From Eumeta japonica (taxonomy: Eukaryota > Arthropoda > Insecta > Lepidoptera > Psychidae), in the NCBI GenBank assembly GCA_005406025.1, contig BGZK01000899.1, forward strand, positions 186,001 through 250,000: a DNA stretch of 64,000 nt, written 5' to 3'. Below are positions 34,741 to 46,130 of this stretch, piece by piece. The notes under the pieces are model-generated. The model was not told the DNA's origin. It saw only the letters and a list, made by a program, of their open reading frames with translations, and searched no databases. Numbering within the stretch: the first letter of the stretch is position 1; each line of letters opens with the position of its first letter. The translations under genes and the position numbers were made by a program.

Positions 34741-37363
34741 GCAAATTAAAGAAAGGTATGAATAAATGTGTTTTGAAGTTATTCAACAAAAACATAGGCA
34801 ACGTCACAGATATCATATTTTAGTATAAAAAAAAGTATTTATTAGAACTTAAGAGCTTTAATTATGAAAGCAGTTAAATAGCAATACCGTATCACAAAAA
34901 TAGTAATTTATATTCCAAGCATATAAGATCAAAGCCATAATTCCTGAGGGAGAAGCGGGTGTTTTTATCCCCGAGTTTCATTACTCATTTGACATTATTA
35001 CTTGTTTATTTTAAGACTATCACAAACAGAAATTATTTTCTAATGAAAAATATTCTCTAAATCACAAAATCCATTATCTCAAGACAAAAAGAAACTCTAC
35101 AATAGATAAAATGTAATACATTTATAATAATTTTAATAATGAGAATTAAATCTAATTAGATAGTCGTATAGAAAATAAATGTGAAGCGTTTAAGCTTGTG
35201 ATTTTTTTTTAACATTTTATGGAATGGGTCCTAAGGAGAAAGTTTTAATCGTATGCAAAACATCACAAAATTCGGTAAACGTCCTAACGCCGGCGCCGAC
35301 GCCGCCCGATAGGCTTAATTTAGATTATAATAAAAGTTTACGATAAGTATATCTAGGTCGCTGAATACGAATTTATTTGCTTTAAAAACCGATTTTAAAC
35401 GTTTATAGATTCAGAAAAAAAAACGGCTAAAACATTGAAAATTTGATAAAAAATGAATCAAGTGAAAAAGATTTTTTAAAATAATGCATAATATGAAAAA
35501 AAAAGTATTTTTAATATTAGGTATTATAATAGATTTTTGGTTTTATTCTCTTTATTTTATTCCTTTTGGTATTGAATTAATTTTTCAATGTGTCTGAAGG
35601 TCATGTAGAGCACGAAATCGGTTTTTTTTGGGTTTAGGACGAATTTGATTGAGGTAAGCATAGAAAATTATTAGTTTAAGTAATTCGAAATTATTACAAT
35701 AAGGTAATGTGTCAAGAGATAGTGCTGTTCGGTTGCATTACAGAAAAATTTTGAATTTTGTCCCAAATGCTGTTGCGGTCAAACAAATGCAGTTACATGG
35801 AAAACCATTTCTTGGTTTTACACATACGAGCATAATTTATCCTAAAATTATGTTAAAATTAAAATAATACAGCAAAATTTTATTTGCCTTGCAGACCATT
35901 TGATTTTGTGCTATAAAATACAAGTACACACCTGTTCGTGATTATTACAATTGGCTTGATTACTACAATTTTCAGAAAGGAGTGGCTTTAAGAATAGGCC
36001 ACACCCTTTTAAGTAAAAGACAAATTGGTTGAAAAAAAAAAATATTTCACCAGCCTACTGCATAGTCAATTGCCCGACAATTTTATGTTTATTTATCAAT
36101 GTGTTCAAATAATATGTAGAAGAATATTTCTTGACGATTCTTCAATCATCAAATACCTATGAATACTTTCTTGACTTTATATATAAATTATAACAATAAT
36201 ACACATCTAGAGTTCTTGCGTGAAATTATAGGAAAACTTAAAAATGAAATTATCAAAGGTTTGATATTTTTTTAGGGCTTCGTGAGTATTACTAAGAAGC
36301 CCTAAAGTTTAACCAATTAAAAGAAAATAGTATAGAAATGGAGAATAAAAACAATTGAATGGTTCATACATTATTATTCTTGAAAATTTTTAAGACCCCT
36401 TGATTGAAACCGATTTTATTAAAAATTGCTATAAAGATAATTGAAAACCAACAAAGGGATATCCGATACATTTTTAGGGTTCTGTCAAAATTGCTGAAAA
36501 CTAATAATTTAACCGCATTTAATAAAATTTTGAATGGAAATAACTGAAAGTAAAAGGATTTCCGGTAATTTTTTTATGAATCTTCGAGTATCACTAAGAA
36601 TGTATACATACAGTTGCACCAATTTTACTGAAATTTACACAAATTATCCTAGTCAGTACAAAGAATAAGTGGTTAGAGTGACTAAAGGTTTCGTGTTTGT
36701 GCTTTATGAGATTAATGAGCACGCGTATAATATTATTTGAGTAATTTTAATAAAACGCTATCGAAGAAGATTTAAGCAAGCAAAATGACTACATTATTTT
36801 TAATGTTTTAGTGCTAAATTTCACAGAAAATTATAAAAAGTGAGGGATACGCTTAGACCGGTTACGCTGTAATTTTCAGATTTCATTTTATGTTAAGCGA
36901 AGCATGTCTCAGAAAATAGAATTGCAGCTCATGCAAAGCAAAGATAGTAAAAGCTATGCCAAATTTAGAAACATTTTTCTATTAAAAATTTCGCCACAAA
37001 ATATAGAGATAAGTGAAACAAATACAGCTGAGCGAGAATGGAATTTTTCGTTTTCATGTGCAAACTATGTCATTCAATTCTTGTCAAATGCCTGCCAATG
37101 ATTACCAGTAATAATTAGAAGAAAACAATACATCGAACTGAGATTCGTTGTATTGTTTTCGAATCATGAATATAAATATACACTGTTAAATAGAAACGAA
37201 CAACGACGTATTTGGCACACACCATTGTAGTTTATTGAACATTTATATGCCTTTAAATAAGTCATACAAAGTTATCTATCAAAAATTACAAAATAGACGC
37301 AAAATGTGTGCAAATATTCTTTTTGTGAAATGTATGTTCCTAAAGGTTGATTTAATGCGAGAT
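34741..37363. other. non-coding stretch
   Basis: AT-rich. A small GC-rich spot lies at about 35285-35310 (CGCCGGCGCCGACGCCGCCC). A 65-codon frame at 36904-37101 (+) has no recognised domain. Nothing else is supported. Confidence 0.45.
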
Positions 37364-37402
37364 ATTTAATTTCAACATGTTATGTACATGTTGAAATTAA
37401 AT
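37364..37402. repeat. perfect inverted repeat, 17-bp arms, 5-nt loop
   Basis: Arms 37364-37380 and 37386-37402 are exact reverse complements. Confidence 0.9.
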
Positions 37403-37599
37403 TTAAAGAAAATATAAAGAAATAAATTTATTTTCTTAATTATTTAACTTCAAATTACTTTAGCGTAGTTATCATCATTTTTTCTGTCATCGACATTATA
37501 ATAATCCTTACCTTATATTTTACATTCACAGTGTTAAAATTACTATAGTACGACCTAAAATGGTTACCTATATTAAAATTTATTTTTTTCTATAATAAG

Positions 37600-39540
37600 C
37601 ATATCTTTGTATTGCATGACTTCACTCAGAAATCAAAAGCATTTCCAGGTGTTTGTTATCCTTCTATTTTTGTTTTCATAGTGCCTTCTGGAGACATTAG
37701 CTGATCCAAATATATGTATTCATTAATATATCTTATCTATCCATCAATTATTTTGAAGTCTTTTTTAGTTGAGTTTGTTATCACCTTCGTTTTGAATGTA
37801 TTCATTGATAAGCGTACCTTGGCGCTTTCATGTGATAGTTGTTGTAGCCTACCTTCCAAATGATCTGGATTCTCTGAAATACAATATCGTCTACGAAACG
37901 TAGATAGTTACGATTCTTGCCGTTGATATTGAATCCATTGCTTTCCCTATCCATGTTTCTAAAGATCATTTCCAGAACCGTTGAATTGCTTCGGAGAAAT
38001 AGGGTCTCCTGTCTAACACCTTTTTCAATAGGAAATTCTTCTCCTATTCTTTCCAGCTTGACATTAGCAGTACTCTTTGAATAGATGTTCTTAAGTATTC
38101 CGATGTATTTAACCTTAACTCCCTCACTTTCTAGAGCTCTCTAAATGCTATCGTTATCTAAGGAATCAAATGCTTTATTAAAATCTATGAACCCTAAGTA
38201 ATAAACTTTGTTGTATTCCTTATACTTTTGGAGTACCTGTCTAACAACGTTTATGTGGTTTATTGTTGAACATTTACTTCGGAAGCCAGCCTGTTCTTTG
38301 GTTGATTTTCATCGAGTGTAACAGCTATTTAAAATAATATTATCTTTGAGAATATTTTGTATATGTTAGACATTAGACCATATCGGTTTGTAGTTACTCA
38401 TGTTGTCTTTATCTCCTTTTTATGAATTAATACTATAGTAAATTTTATTCAGTTATTTGGGATGCTGTCGATTGATTAGATGTCGTTGAATATTTTTTTT
38501 AATCTAGAAGCGATCACCGGTAATGTACATTTTCAATATCTTATTAGATATTTCATCTGAGTCTGGCGCTTTGTAAAATTTCTGAGTATTTATTGCTTTT
38601 ATAGTTTTGTCCTGCAATATTATTGGTACCGATTCCGAATCTGTCGTTATTTGTTTTTGTTCTACTAGTGCTGTCATTTGTCTTTTGTATAATATTTTGT
38701 AGTCGGTGGTGATTTTAAGTATCTTTTGTCTCTTACTTGTAGAACTTCCATCTTTTTTTGTAATGTTTGGCATCCATATTTTGTTTAGGTTTAATTCCTT
38801 TAAGGTTTTTTTAATCCCGTCCGTTTTTTTAATAAAAGTTTTTATAGTTCACTGTCTTTTTTTTCTTTTCTTTTTTTAGGTGTTCGTTTATCTTCTTACT
38901 TGATTCAAATATCTTATAACGTGTTTATTTTCTTTTCCTTATGTGTACGTTCCTTTGTTTCATTTGTCAATTGTTTAGTTTTTAAGGATAGAGTATTTTC
39001 AGTTTGTTTGTTGGTTTTCCTGACTTCTGTTTTGAGTACAAGTATTAGTTGGTTATATCGGTCATTTATACTCTGTATTTTTTTATTTCTATTCATTGCA
39101 GTGTTTAGATTATCAAGGAGGGTATCATTGTTTTCTATGAAGAAGGTTTTGTGTTCACCATTATGAAAATATCTCCTTCCTTTCACTTTATTTTCTATTA
39201 GTGATGTTCTTATCGTTATGTAGTCTGTATGAAAGTTAAGCTGGCTTATAGTATCTATGTCTTTAAATACTCTTCTACTATTAGTCAAGATAAAATCGAT
39301 CTCATTCTTGTAATTGCCGCAGGGTGACATCCACGTCCATTTCCTTGACTTCTTTTACTTATAAAAACTATTTTAGTTAGCTAAGTTTTTTTCTATTGTA
39401 AACGTGACCAATCTTTTTCCGTTTCTACTCCTTTGGCCATATCCATGTTTTCCTATCGTATATTCTTCATCTTTATTAAAGACTTCAATTTTACCATCAA
39501 AATCTCCTTTCAGAATAAAATTTTTATATGAACCCTATAC
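37600..39540 (-). pseudogene. RTE-type LINE family B, copy 1: endonuclease C-terminus, RT (broken)
   Basis: On the minus strand this is the middle and 3' part of an RTE-type ORF. About 39520-39240 encodes the end of an APE endonuclease (GDFDGKIEVFN, EEYTIGKHGYG, SRKWTWMSP, NEIDFILTNSRRVFKDI, then a position equivalent to the usual SDH in FHTDYITIR). A Lys/Asn-rich linker follows (39220-38780). The RT follows from about 38560 (KAPDSDEISNKIL), then EQAGFRSKCSTINH, FIDFNKAFDSL and KGVRQ. The catalytic box is FVDD at about 37895, with both Asp present. Segments like NEYIYLDQ (about 37720) mark the C-terminal region. Several stops and frameshifts break it, with only 138- and 89-codon stretches intact. 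A second copy lies at 44836-46130. Confidence 0.87.
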
Positions 39541-39549
39541 GGCTGAATG

Positions 39550-39682
39550 AGAATTTTTCTATTTTTAAGTTTTATTTTTGTTATTTGATTCCGTTGATGA
39601 ATATGCTTCTTAGAATTCTTCGTAGAATTTTTCTATTTTTAAGTTTTATTTTTGTTATTTGATTCCGTTGATGAATATGCTT
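39550..39682. repeat. 59-bp exact direct duplication, period 74
   Basis: 39550-39608 and 39624-39682 are identical. The 15-bp spacer is at 39609-39623. The pair sits at the junction between the 5' limit of RTE copy 1 (-) and LINE A copy 3 (+). Confidence 0.93.
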
Positions 39683-39734
39683 GTATTATAATCAACATTT
39701 CTTCTTATTTTTCAAGGAAATCAATTTGATGTTA

Positions 39735-40810
39735 AGGAGTGCTTCCTTATAAAAAAAACAATTTAGCAAACAAAATAGAAGAAATTAAAGGAATCAACGA
39801 AAAAATGGCATATAGTATCAGACAGGGAATTGTAGCTCTGTTAACTCTCCATGAATAGGTTACTATTCAACCTATTTATGGACAGCTCTCTGTATGATTT
39901 GAAAGAGTATGATTGTGGACTAAGGATAAGTGAGCTGTCTGTCAAACGCTTCCTGTACGCCGACTACAAAGTAATTCTTGTGCCGTCGGCGTGCAGGCTG
40001 CAGGAAATAATAAATAAAATGAATAATTCTGTTAAGAAAAAGGCATGAAATTAAGTGTTGGTAAGACTACGGTGATGGTGTACTAAAGGGGCGAAAGCAC
40101 GACTGAATGCGATATACTTATATAGAAGGCGAGAAAGTTGAACTAGGGAAAGAGTTTGTATACTTGGGTAGTCTGTTTACAAATGATAGTAAACATGACA
40201 GAGATATCGAAAGGAGAGTGAATGCGGAAAATAAAGCGAATTTGGCTTTGCTTGGTGTTGTGAATAGTAAAAGCGTCCCGCGACAAGCGCGCTTGGCTAT
40301 CCATATCCATGAATATTCTAATCCTTACACATATGTATAGTAGTGAAAGCTGGGTATGGCAGAAGAAAAATTAAAGTAGAATCAATGTAGTGGAGATACG
40401 ATCGCTGCGTAGTATGTGTGGAGTGTCTCGGAAAGATAGACGTAGAAACAGTGATGTTAGATAGCGGTGTGGTTTGAACGAAAATGTAGTGATTAGAGTA
40501 GAAAAGTATGTTACAGTGGTTTGGCCATCTGGACAGGATGAACAAAAGTAGATTGACAAAACCTATATATAGAACGAATGTGTGTGATGAAAAGACCGGC
40601 AAGGGTCGCCCTAGAAAATTCTATGCAGATCATATTGGTGGCATATTAAAAAAAGGGCCAAATTTTAAGCACCCGAAACCAAAGAGCTTGCATAAAAAGA
40701 TTGATGGATGTCGGTGAGGCAATAGAGATATGCAAAGATCGTACCATATGGAACTTTCTGCTTACCCTTTTGAGAAATAAGCGTGAGTTAATAATAATAA
40801 TAAAATAATA
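39735..40810 (+). pseudogene. LINE family A, copy 3: RT palm to 3' end (broken)
   Basis: A 5'-truncated copy on the plus strand. 39851-40048 gives LLFNLFMDSSLYDLKEYDCG and ELSVKRFLYADYKVILV. The catalytic YADD box is changed to YADY (39956-39967), which would abolish polymerase activity. 40107-40340 gives EGEKVELGKEFVYLGSLFTN, HDRDIERRVNAENKANLALL and KSVPRQARLAIH. 40508-40717 gives QWFGHLDRMNKSRLTK, GRPRKFYADHIGGILKKG and the normal C-terminus in a shifted frame (LMDVGEA-like, 40710-40760). The sequence ends in an (AAT)n tail at about 40789-40810. The protein-level match to copy 2 (33023-34740), in opposite orientation 6 kb away, is close. Clade is uncertain (RTE/Proto2-like). Confidence 0.9.
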
Positions 40811-41939
40811 GCTCACTCGCGTATTAAACTCTGTATTTTTAACTGCAGTTCTAAATTTCAACTGCTTCCGTTCCGGACCATCCTAAACAGGTGGCTTATA
40901 AAAATTATATATAAATATTGTGGCCATTCTCATGAACATATTTTTTTACAATAAGCTACGCGAACCACCTCAAAGCTATACTTTAAATAGGATAATTAAT
41001 TAATTCTAACCTAGTGTAGTAAGATAAATGTTTTTATCAAACGTTGATTTCTCGTCGTTACTCAGGTAATACAAAGTTTTTAGCGGCTCTTCCCCATTTG
41101 ATGATTTTTGGTTTTGGTTTAGCATCCTAAAGAAGAAAAGGGTATTTAACTTTGTTGTTCATCTGTTTGTCTGTCGAACCGGCAGTCAAAACCTTTTTCT
41201 CGGGAGCGGATATAGATACGGAGTTTCGATTGATATGAATATTTAATGTTTATGGCCTCTTAGAAGTATTCAAAGTTCAAATTTCTTTGTCAACACTTTT
41301 AAAATAAACGACCATTTTATCACAGAATCACAAACTAACTCGCTTAAACTTATAGGAATGCTTACTCTTGACCTAGAATCACACAATTTGACAAAACAGA
41401 AGTTCTCACAGCACGGATAAAGGAAAAAGTCCAAAAATTGTTAACTTATAGTTATATTACTTAAAAAAATAAATTACAAACTGAAATTTGTAGTTGGAAT
41501 AAGGGTCGTGTTAACCGATGTAATTTAAGTTAAGAAAAGTTATAATAATTCCTGGACTAATATGTGGCCAGCATCGGTATCGAAAATATATAAAATCGTT
41601 GAGACTCTCGATGCATGAAATATCTTTACACATAATTAACTTAATATATCTGTGATTCACATATACGCTTCCATATAAGAAATAATACCGGTTTCACTAT
41701 GTAAAATACGCAGGGCGCACTATATGTTTCTGGAACTGAACACTTACATAAACAACATTTAAAAAGTAATTACTATGTTTGAAAACAAAACTCTTTGACA
41801 GTAGAATACAGTTTGTTTTACCTGTCATTTGTTTTTACATTGTGGCGTTATTATAAAAATTTCGCGTTTTAACGCTATGGATTTAAGTATATAGAAGTTA
41901 TAGTAGTATGATTTTCTACGTTTTTAAGTGAAATTTGAC
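40811..41939. other. non-coding stretch with a possible old repeat
   Basis: 41130-41320 (TTGTTGTTCATCTGTTTGTC, CGAACCGGCAGTCAAAACC, CTCGGGAGCGGATATAGATA) resembles a widespread lepidopteran repeat from memory, but ends are not visible. The rest is AT-rich. Confidence 0.35.
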
Positions 41940-42930
41940 AACTCACCAGAGCCTTGCTCGGCTTTGAACTACTTTTGATGATGAAGCACCATGCAAGACA
42001 AATATTTATAACTGATTTTCAGAATTCAAGCGTGGTCGTGTCAATCTCAGTGACGAATTTCGTTATGGTCGCCCGTCTACCGCTGTGAAAAACGTATGGC
42101 ACACATCGATACTGTGTGCCATATGATCAAAACAGACAGGCATTTGACCTACCATAAAATTTGAGTATTCTTAGGCATAGGCATGAGTTAAATACATCCT
42201 ATACACACATTTGGATATGAAAAAGCTATGCTCGCAATGGATCCCACACAATTCGATTGGGGATTAAAAAACGGACCACGTCACTTTGTGCAATTCCATG
42301 CTTACGCAAGGAGCGTCAAATTTGACGTGGGACATAGTATCAGATGACGAAACATAGATTTATTGCTGCGATCCCAAAACAAAGCAGCAATCGACAGAAC
42401 GAGTCTATCGAGATGACCCGAAACCAACCAAAATGGCGCGCGAGAGAAGTGCCTCTAAGCGGATGATTATTTCTTTTTCTTAATGAAAGTGGACACGTGG
42501 CTACTATTTCTTTGGATAATTATCGTATCATGAATAGCGATTGATACACGACCATTTGTTTGCCGGAAGATAACTTCCGTTGGGGTTTAATAAGAAAATC
42601 ACAAAAAATTATTAAAAGTAAAATAATCTTAAACGTCGTCACAGCCAAACTGACAAAAAGATTTTGAATGAAAAGAATGTGGAACTTAAGAGCAATCCTG
42701 TATGTAGACCTGATTGGCACCTTGTGACTTTTTGTTCACAAAAATTAAGAACCAATTATACGATAAATGATTTTCATCACTAGGAAAGGCTATCGAAGAG
42801 TATGAAAGACATGTTTCCGAGGTCACCAGGGAAGAGTGGCATAAATGGTTTCAAAATTGATTTATTCGTATGAAAAAGTAGGTTTATGCTAACAGAGAAT
42901 ATTTTAAGAAAAGATTTTGACCATTTATAG
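41940..42930 (+). pseudogene. mariner-family transposase pseudogene
   Basis: This is the dead coding region of a mariner (Tc1/mariner superfamily) transposon. From 41980 one frame reads DEAPCKTNIYN, stop, FSEFKRGRVNLSDEFRYGRP and STAV. This is the helix-turn-helix half of mariner transposases, with the usual Trp of YNWF changed to TGA (42013-42015). Later, TWDIVSDDET, stop, IYCCDPKTKQ corresponds to the first catalytic Asp (GDET), again with Trp changed to a stop (TAG 42355-42357). PKPTKMARERSASKRMI follows near 42420-42465. TTICLPE is recognisable at 42550. At about 42625 a deletion removes the HHDN block carrying the second catalytic Asp. EEYERHVSEVTREEWH-like sequence survives at 42795-42840. 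Terminal inverted repeats were not found. The family normally encodes about 345 residues. Confidence 0.92.
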
Positions 42931-43499
42931 TAATTGTTTATCTTTCATTCCAGAAATATTTAGTGCGCCTTACATACAACAGACAATTTAATTTGGTTCG
43001 GGCATGGGTTCTACTGAATAATATGAATTTCTGGGAACGCACCTCTTCAACGCAATAATTGGTTGCGTGTCGCCGTCGACCGTGGGCTGAGAGCGTCTGA
43101 GACAGCTCGACGACTCATTCCAAAGGTGAAGTAACTAAGATATTTTTCTTAAAAAGCATTCTTTTCTCACATTTCCGTTCTCTACTGTCTTCCTTAATTA
43201 ATTTCATATCAATAAGACGTTTATTTTTCAAAAAAAAAACTGTATGGTTTTATATTATAACTCAATAAAAGCAAAATAAGTAACTTTATAAAATAAGAGC
43301 AAATGCTAAACAAGTGAGTAGCAATGGTCCTTTCAATCAGGCGATATAAATACTACACAGAAATTGTATTTGAAAATCATTTTCTTTGAGAATATGCTTT
43401 GTGAATATTAATGCAAAATGAATTGTTATTAATTGCACGACATTAACGCCTGTGGCGTCCAGAACTTTTTGGATTCAGTTTAATTACTTACACATTGAC
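42931..43499. other. non-coding stretch
   Basis: AT-rich. 43020-43130 is briefly CG-richer (GTGTCGCCGTCGACCG). No gene is supported. Confidence 0.4.
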
Positions 43500-43800
43500 C
43501 TACAAGCATTTTCATTTCGTAGAACAATAATAACTACGTGTCTTTAGCAATAAATGACCACCATATCTCGCTTTTACAGTCAATTGGGTGTTATCACTTC
43601 GTCCATAGAAAGAAACAAACTATTTTCGAATAATAACGACGTCAATATTCGTTATGGATCTCATTTTAGAATTGGTGTAACAAATAATGTAATAATCTCT
43701 TATGTTGCTAAAATAATTGTAATAATCAACAACTATGGATGTAATATTTTACCTTAAATTGAACGAAAAACTTAAACGTCCTTGTTGCTGTAGGTCTGTA
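43430..43800 (+). repeat. exon-like paralogous repeat, copy 1
   Basis: This shares collinear sequence with 55295-55880. After a shared AACAATAA...TAGCAAT region, a splice-acceptor-like TTTTACAG (AG at 43578-43579) is followed by an open frame to the TAA at 43755-43757. It reads SQLGVITSSIERNK, LFSNNNDVNIRYG and FRIGVTNNVIISYV, then VIINNYGCN. The partner gives SQSNVIDSSIKRIN, LISNNNEDNVYLG, YGIGVTNNTISFTV and IININYGY. Substitutions and in-frame gaps keep the reading frame, which suggests past coding constraint. I recognise no domain. It could be paralogous exons of a small Asn/Ile-rich protein or a transposon-encoded piece. Confidence 0.45.
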
Positions 43801-44835
43801 AAAGCCAAATCATAAAGACAATAAATGAAATAATAACACAAGTATATTTTGTTTTCATTTATATGACAACTTTATGAACTATTTTGTAGTTCAAATTTTA
43901 ATTAAAATGTTATAACAAAACTTTTAACAGCATCGTAACGTCCTAATAAATACAAATTTATGTGACTATGTTATGACGCTTATAAAATTACGCAGCATGT
44001 AAAAAAATTAGAGCACATAACTTTTTACAATAAAAATTTTATGGTTTTTCATTCCATATTATTGTCAATTTCTCGTGTATGCATTTATTTATTTATTTTT
44101 CTATGTTGTTGCCCTAGCATATTACCCTCGTTTTTCTTTGATTAAATATATTCGATATTAGTATCAGCGATTGCATGAACATGTTGCCCGGCGACGTTAT
44201 GGTGCAATCATTTTGACATGAAAATTAAGTTAAAATTACACCAACGTATGAATATATATACAGGTACGTAAAGATTAGCTCGTATATATAAGACTCTATT
44301 CTAACGTTCGTTTGTTCGAACATCCTTATAAAACGCATAAACAAATTTCGATGGATGATTCACCTTCTCTGACGGCTGAGAATGAGATTCCCACGGCTTT
44401 TTATTAAAAAATAACACTAGAACACGCATGCTTTGTTAATCAGTAAATGCTTAGACCAACATTTCACGCACACTACAATTACAGTCAGAATCATAGAGAA
44501 TTTATAGCACTACAATAAAATGCACTACATTCGCGGTTGAGCTTGATTATACAACAGAAAAACACTTTCTCGAAAATTATTAGATATATATTAATAATTT
44601 CGCGAAAGGATACAGTAGACTCAATGGAAATGTACCCCCAAATTTCAAAACATAAAATAGTAATGATTTCGAGTGGATATCATATATCCGCATTACTGTG
44701 TATTTTACGAAATAAAATTACGTAATTACAGAAAAATGAAATCGTCATTATAGAATTGATTTATAAGTCAATATCTCAGTTGAATAAAATAATATAGAAT
44801 ACTTTATTGTAATTAATATATGTATATTATTTATT
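43801..44835. other. non-coding stretch
   Basis: AT-rich, nothing recognised. A 62-codon frame at 44537-44725 has no domain. Confidence 0.45.
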
Positions 44836-46130
44836 TTAAACCGAATAAGCAACACACTTGATGAAAACCAACCGAAGGAACAAGCTGGCTTTAGGAAAAA
44901 CTTCTCCACGATAGATCACGTTCACACAGTCAAGCAAATTATGGAAAAATACAATGAGTACAACAAACCGCTATATATGGCTTTTATCGATTATTCTAAG
45001 GCATTTTACAGCATTAGTCACACAGCCATATGGGAAAGCTTACGAAACCAGGGAATCCCGACAGTGTACATTAACACCATTAAAAACATCTACTACAACA
45101 GTAAGGCGAGAGTACAACTGGAAACCTTGGGTGAGACATTCCAAGTAAAAAGAGGCGTCAGACAAGGAGATCCGATGTCCCCAAAGCTGTTCTCGGCGGT
45201 GCTGGAAAACACATTTAGAAAGCTAATCTGGGACCAACCTGGATTAAATATAGATGTTCAAAACTAAACCATCTTAGATTCGCTGGCGATATTGTTTTGT
45301 TTGAAGAACAACTAGGGATCCTGGAAAAAATGATAAAACATCTAAATAAAGAGAGCGAGAAAGTGGGCTTATCTATGAATATAAACAAAACGAAACTATT
45401 AACGAATTCAAACAAATATGAAATAAAAATTAACAACCAACTTGTTGAATATGTAAATGAATGTATCTATTTAGGACAAAAATCTCACATACAGACACAA
45501 CTACAAAAGAAATCAAAAGACGAATAGCTAACCTGGTGGAAAAGATATTGGTCACTGAAAGAGATCATGAAATCCATAGATCTTAGTATTGGTATCAAAA
45601 GGAAGGTCTTCAATACCTGCGTTCTCCCATGTATTACGTATGGGTGTGAAACCGGGGCTCTTACGAAACATCATAGAAATATGCTGGAACACTGCCAAAG
45701 AGCTATGGAACGAAGTATGATAGGTATTAAGAAAGAAGATAAGATACAAAACACCGTCATAAGAAGTAAGACAAAAGTCACAGACGTACTTACCAGAATA
45801 GATAGTTTGAAGTGGAGATGGACTGGGCACATGCTGCGCGGTACACAAGAGAAGTGGAGCAACATTATAACAGATGGGTACCCTAGAGAAGGGAGAAGGA
45901 ACAGAGGAAGACTGACGGCAGGCCCAAAATGGAGAAGGGTTGCTAGAGACAGAGTACAATGGAAATTGTTAGAGGAGGTCTTTGCCAAGAGGCACACTGA
46001 ACTCAGGGATATTTTATAACAAAAGAGACAACCACAATACAAAGAAAGAAGAAAGCAGTTCAGCATGAGAGGCTTATGATTATTATGTACGATTAGGGAA
46101 GATATAGAATAAAATCAAACAAAATAAAAC
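44836..46130 (+). pseudogene. RTE-type LINE family B, copy 2: reverse transcriptase (broken)
   Basis: A 5'-truncated RTE copy that begins inside the RT. From about 44840 one frame gives NRISNTLDENQPKEQAGFRK and STIDHVHTVKQI. 44941-45267 gives PLYMAFIDYSKAF (first catalytic Asp), then VKRGVRQGDPMSPKLFSAVL. A 1-nt shift at about 45260 leads to KLNHLRFAGDIVLFEEQ, where the FADD box has become FAGD (loss of one catalytic Asp). 45297-45527 continues (KVGLSMNINKTKLLTN, VEYVNECIYLGQ). 45567-46019 gives GIKRKVFNTCVLPCITYGCE, KWRWTGHMLRG, and ends VQWKLLEEVFAKRHTELRDI stop. About 15 residues are missing after GRRNRGRL. The likely 3' UTR runs to about 46130. Frameshifts make it non-functional. Confidence 0.93.

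Noticed and set aside
38900..39166. 88-codon plus-strand frame rich in Phe/Leu, looking like a membrane protein
   Set aside because: Antisense to the RTE linker on the minus strand.
45552..46066. Minus-strand frames of 135 and 131 codons
   Set aside because: Shadows of the RTE C-terminal coding sequence on the plus strand.
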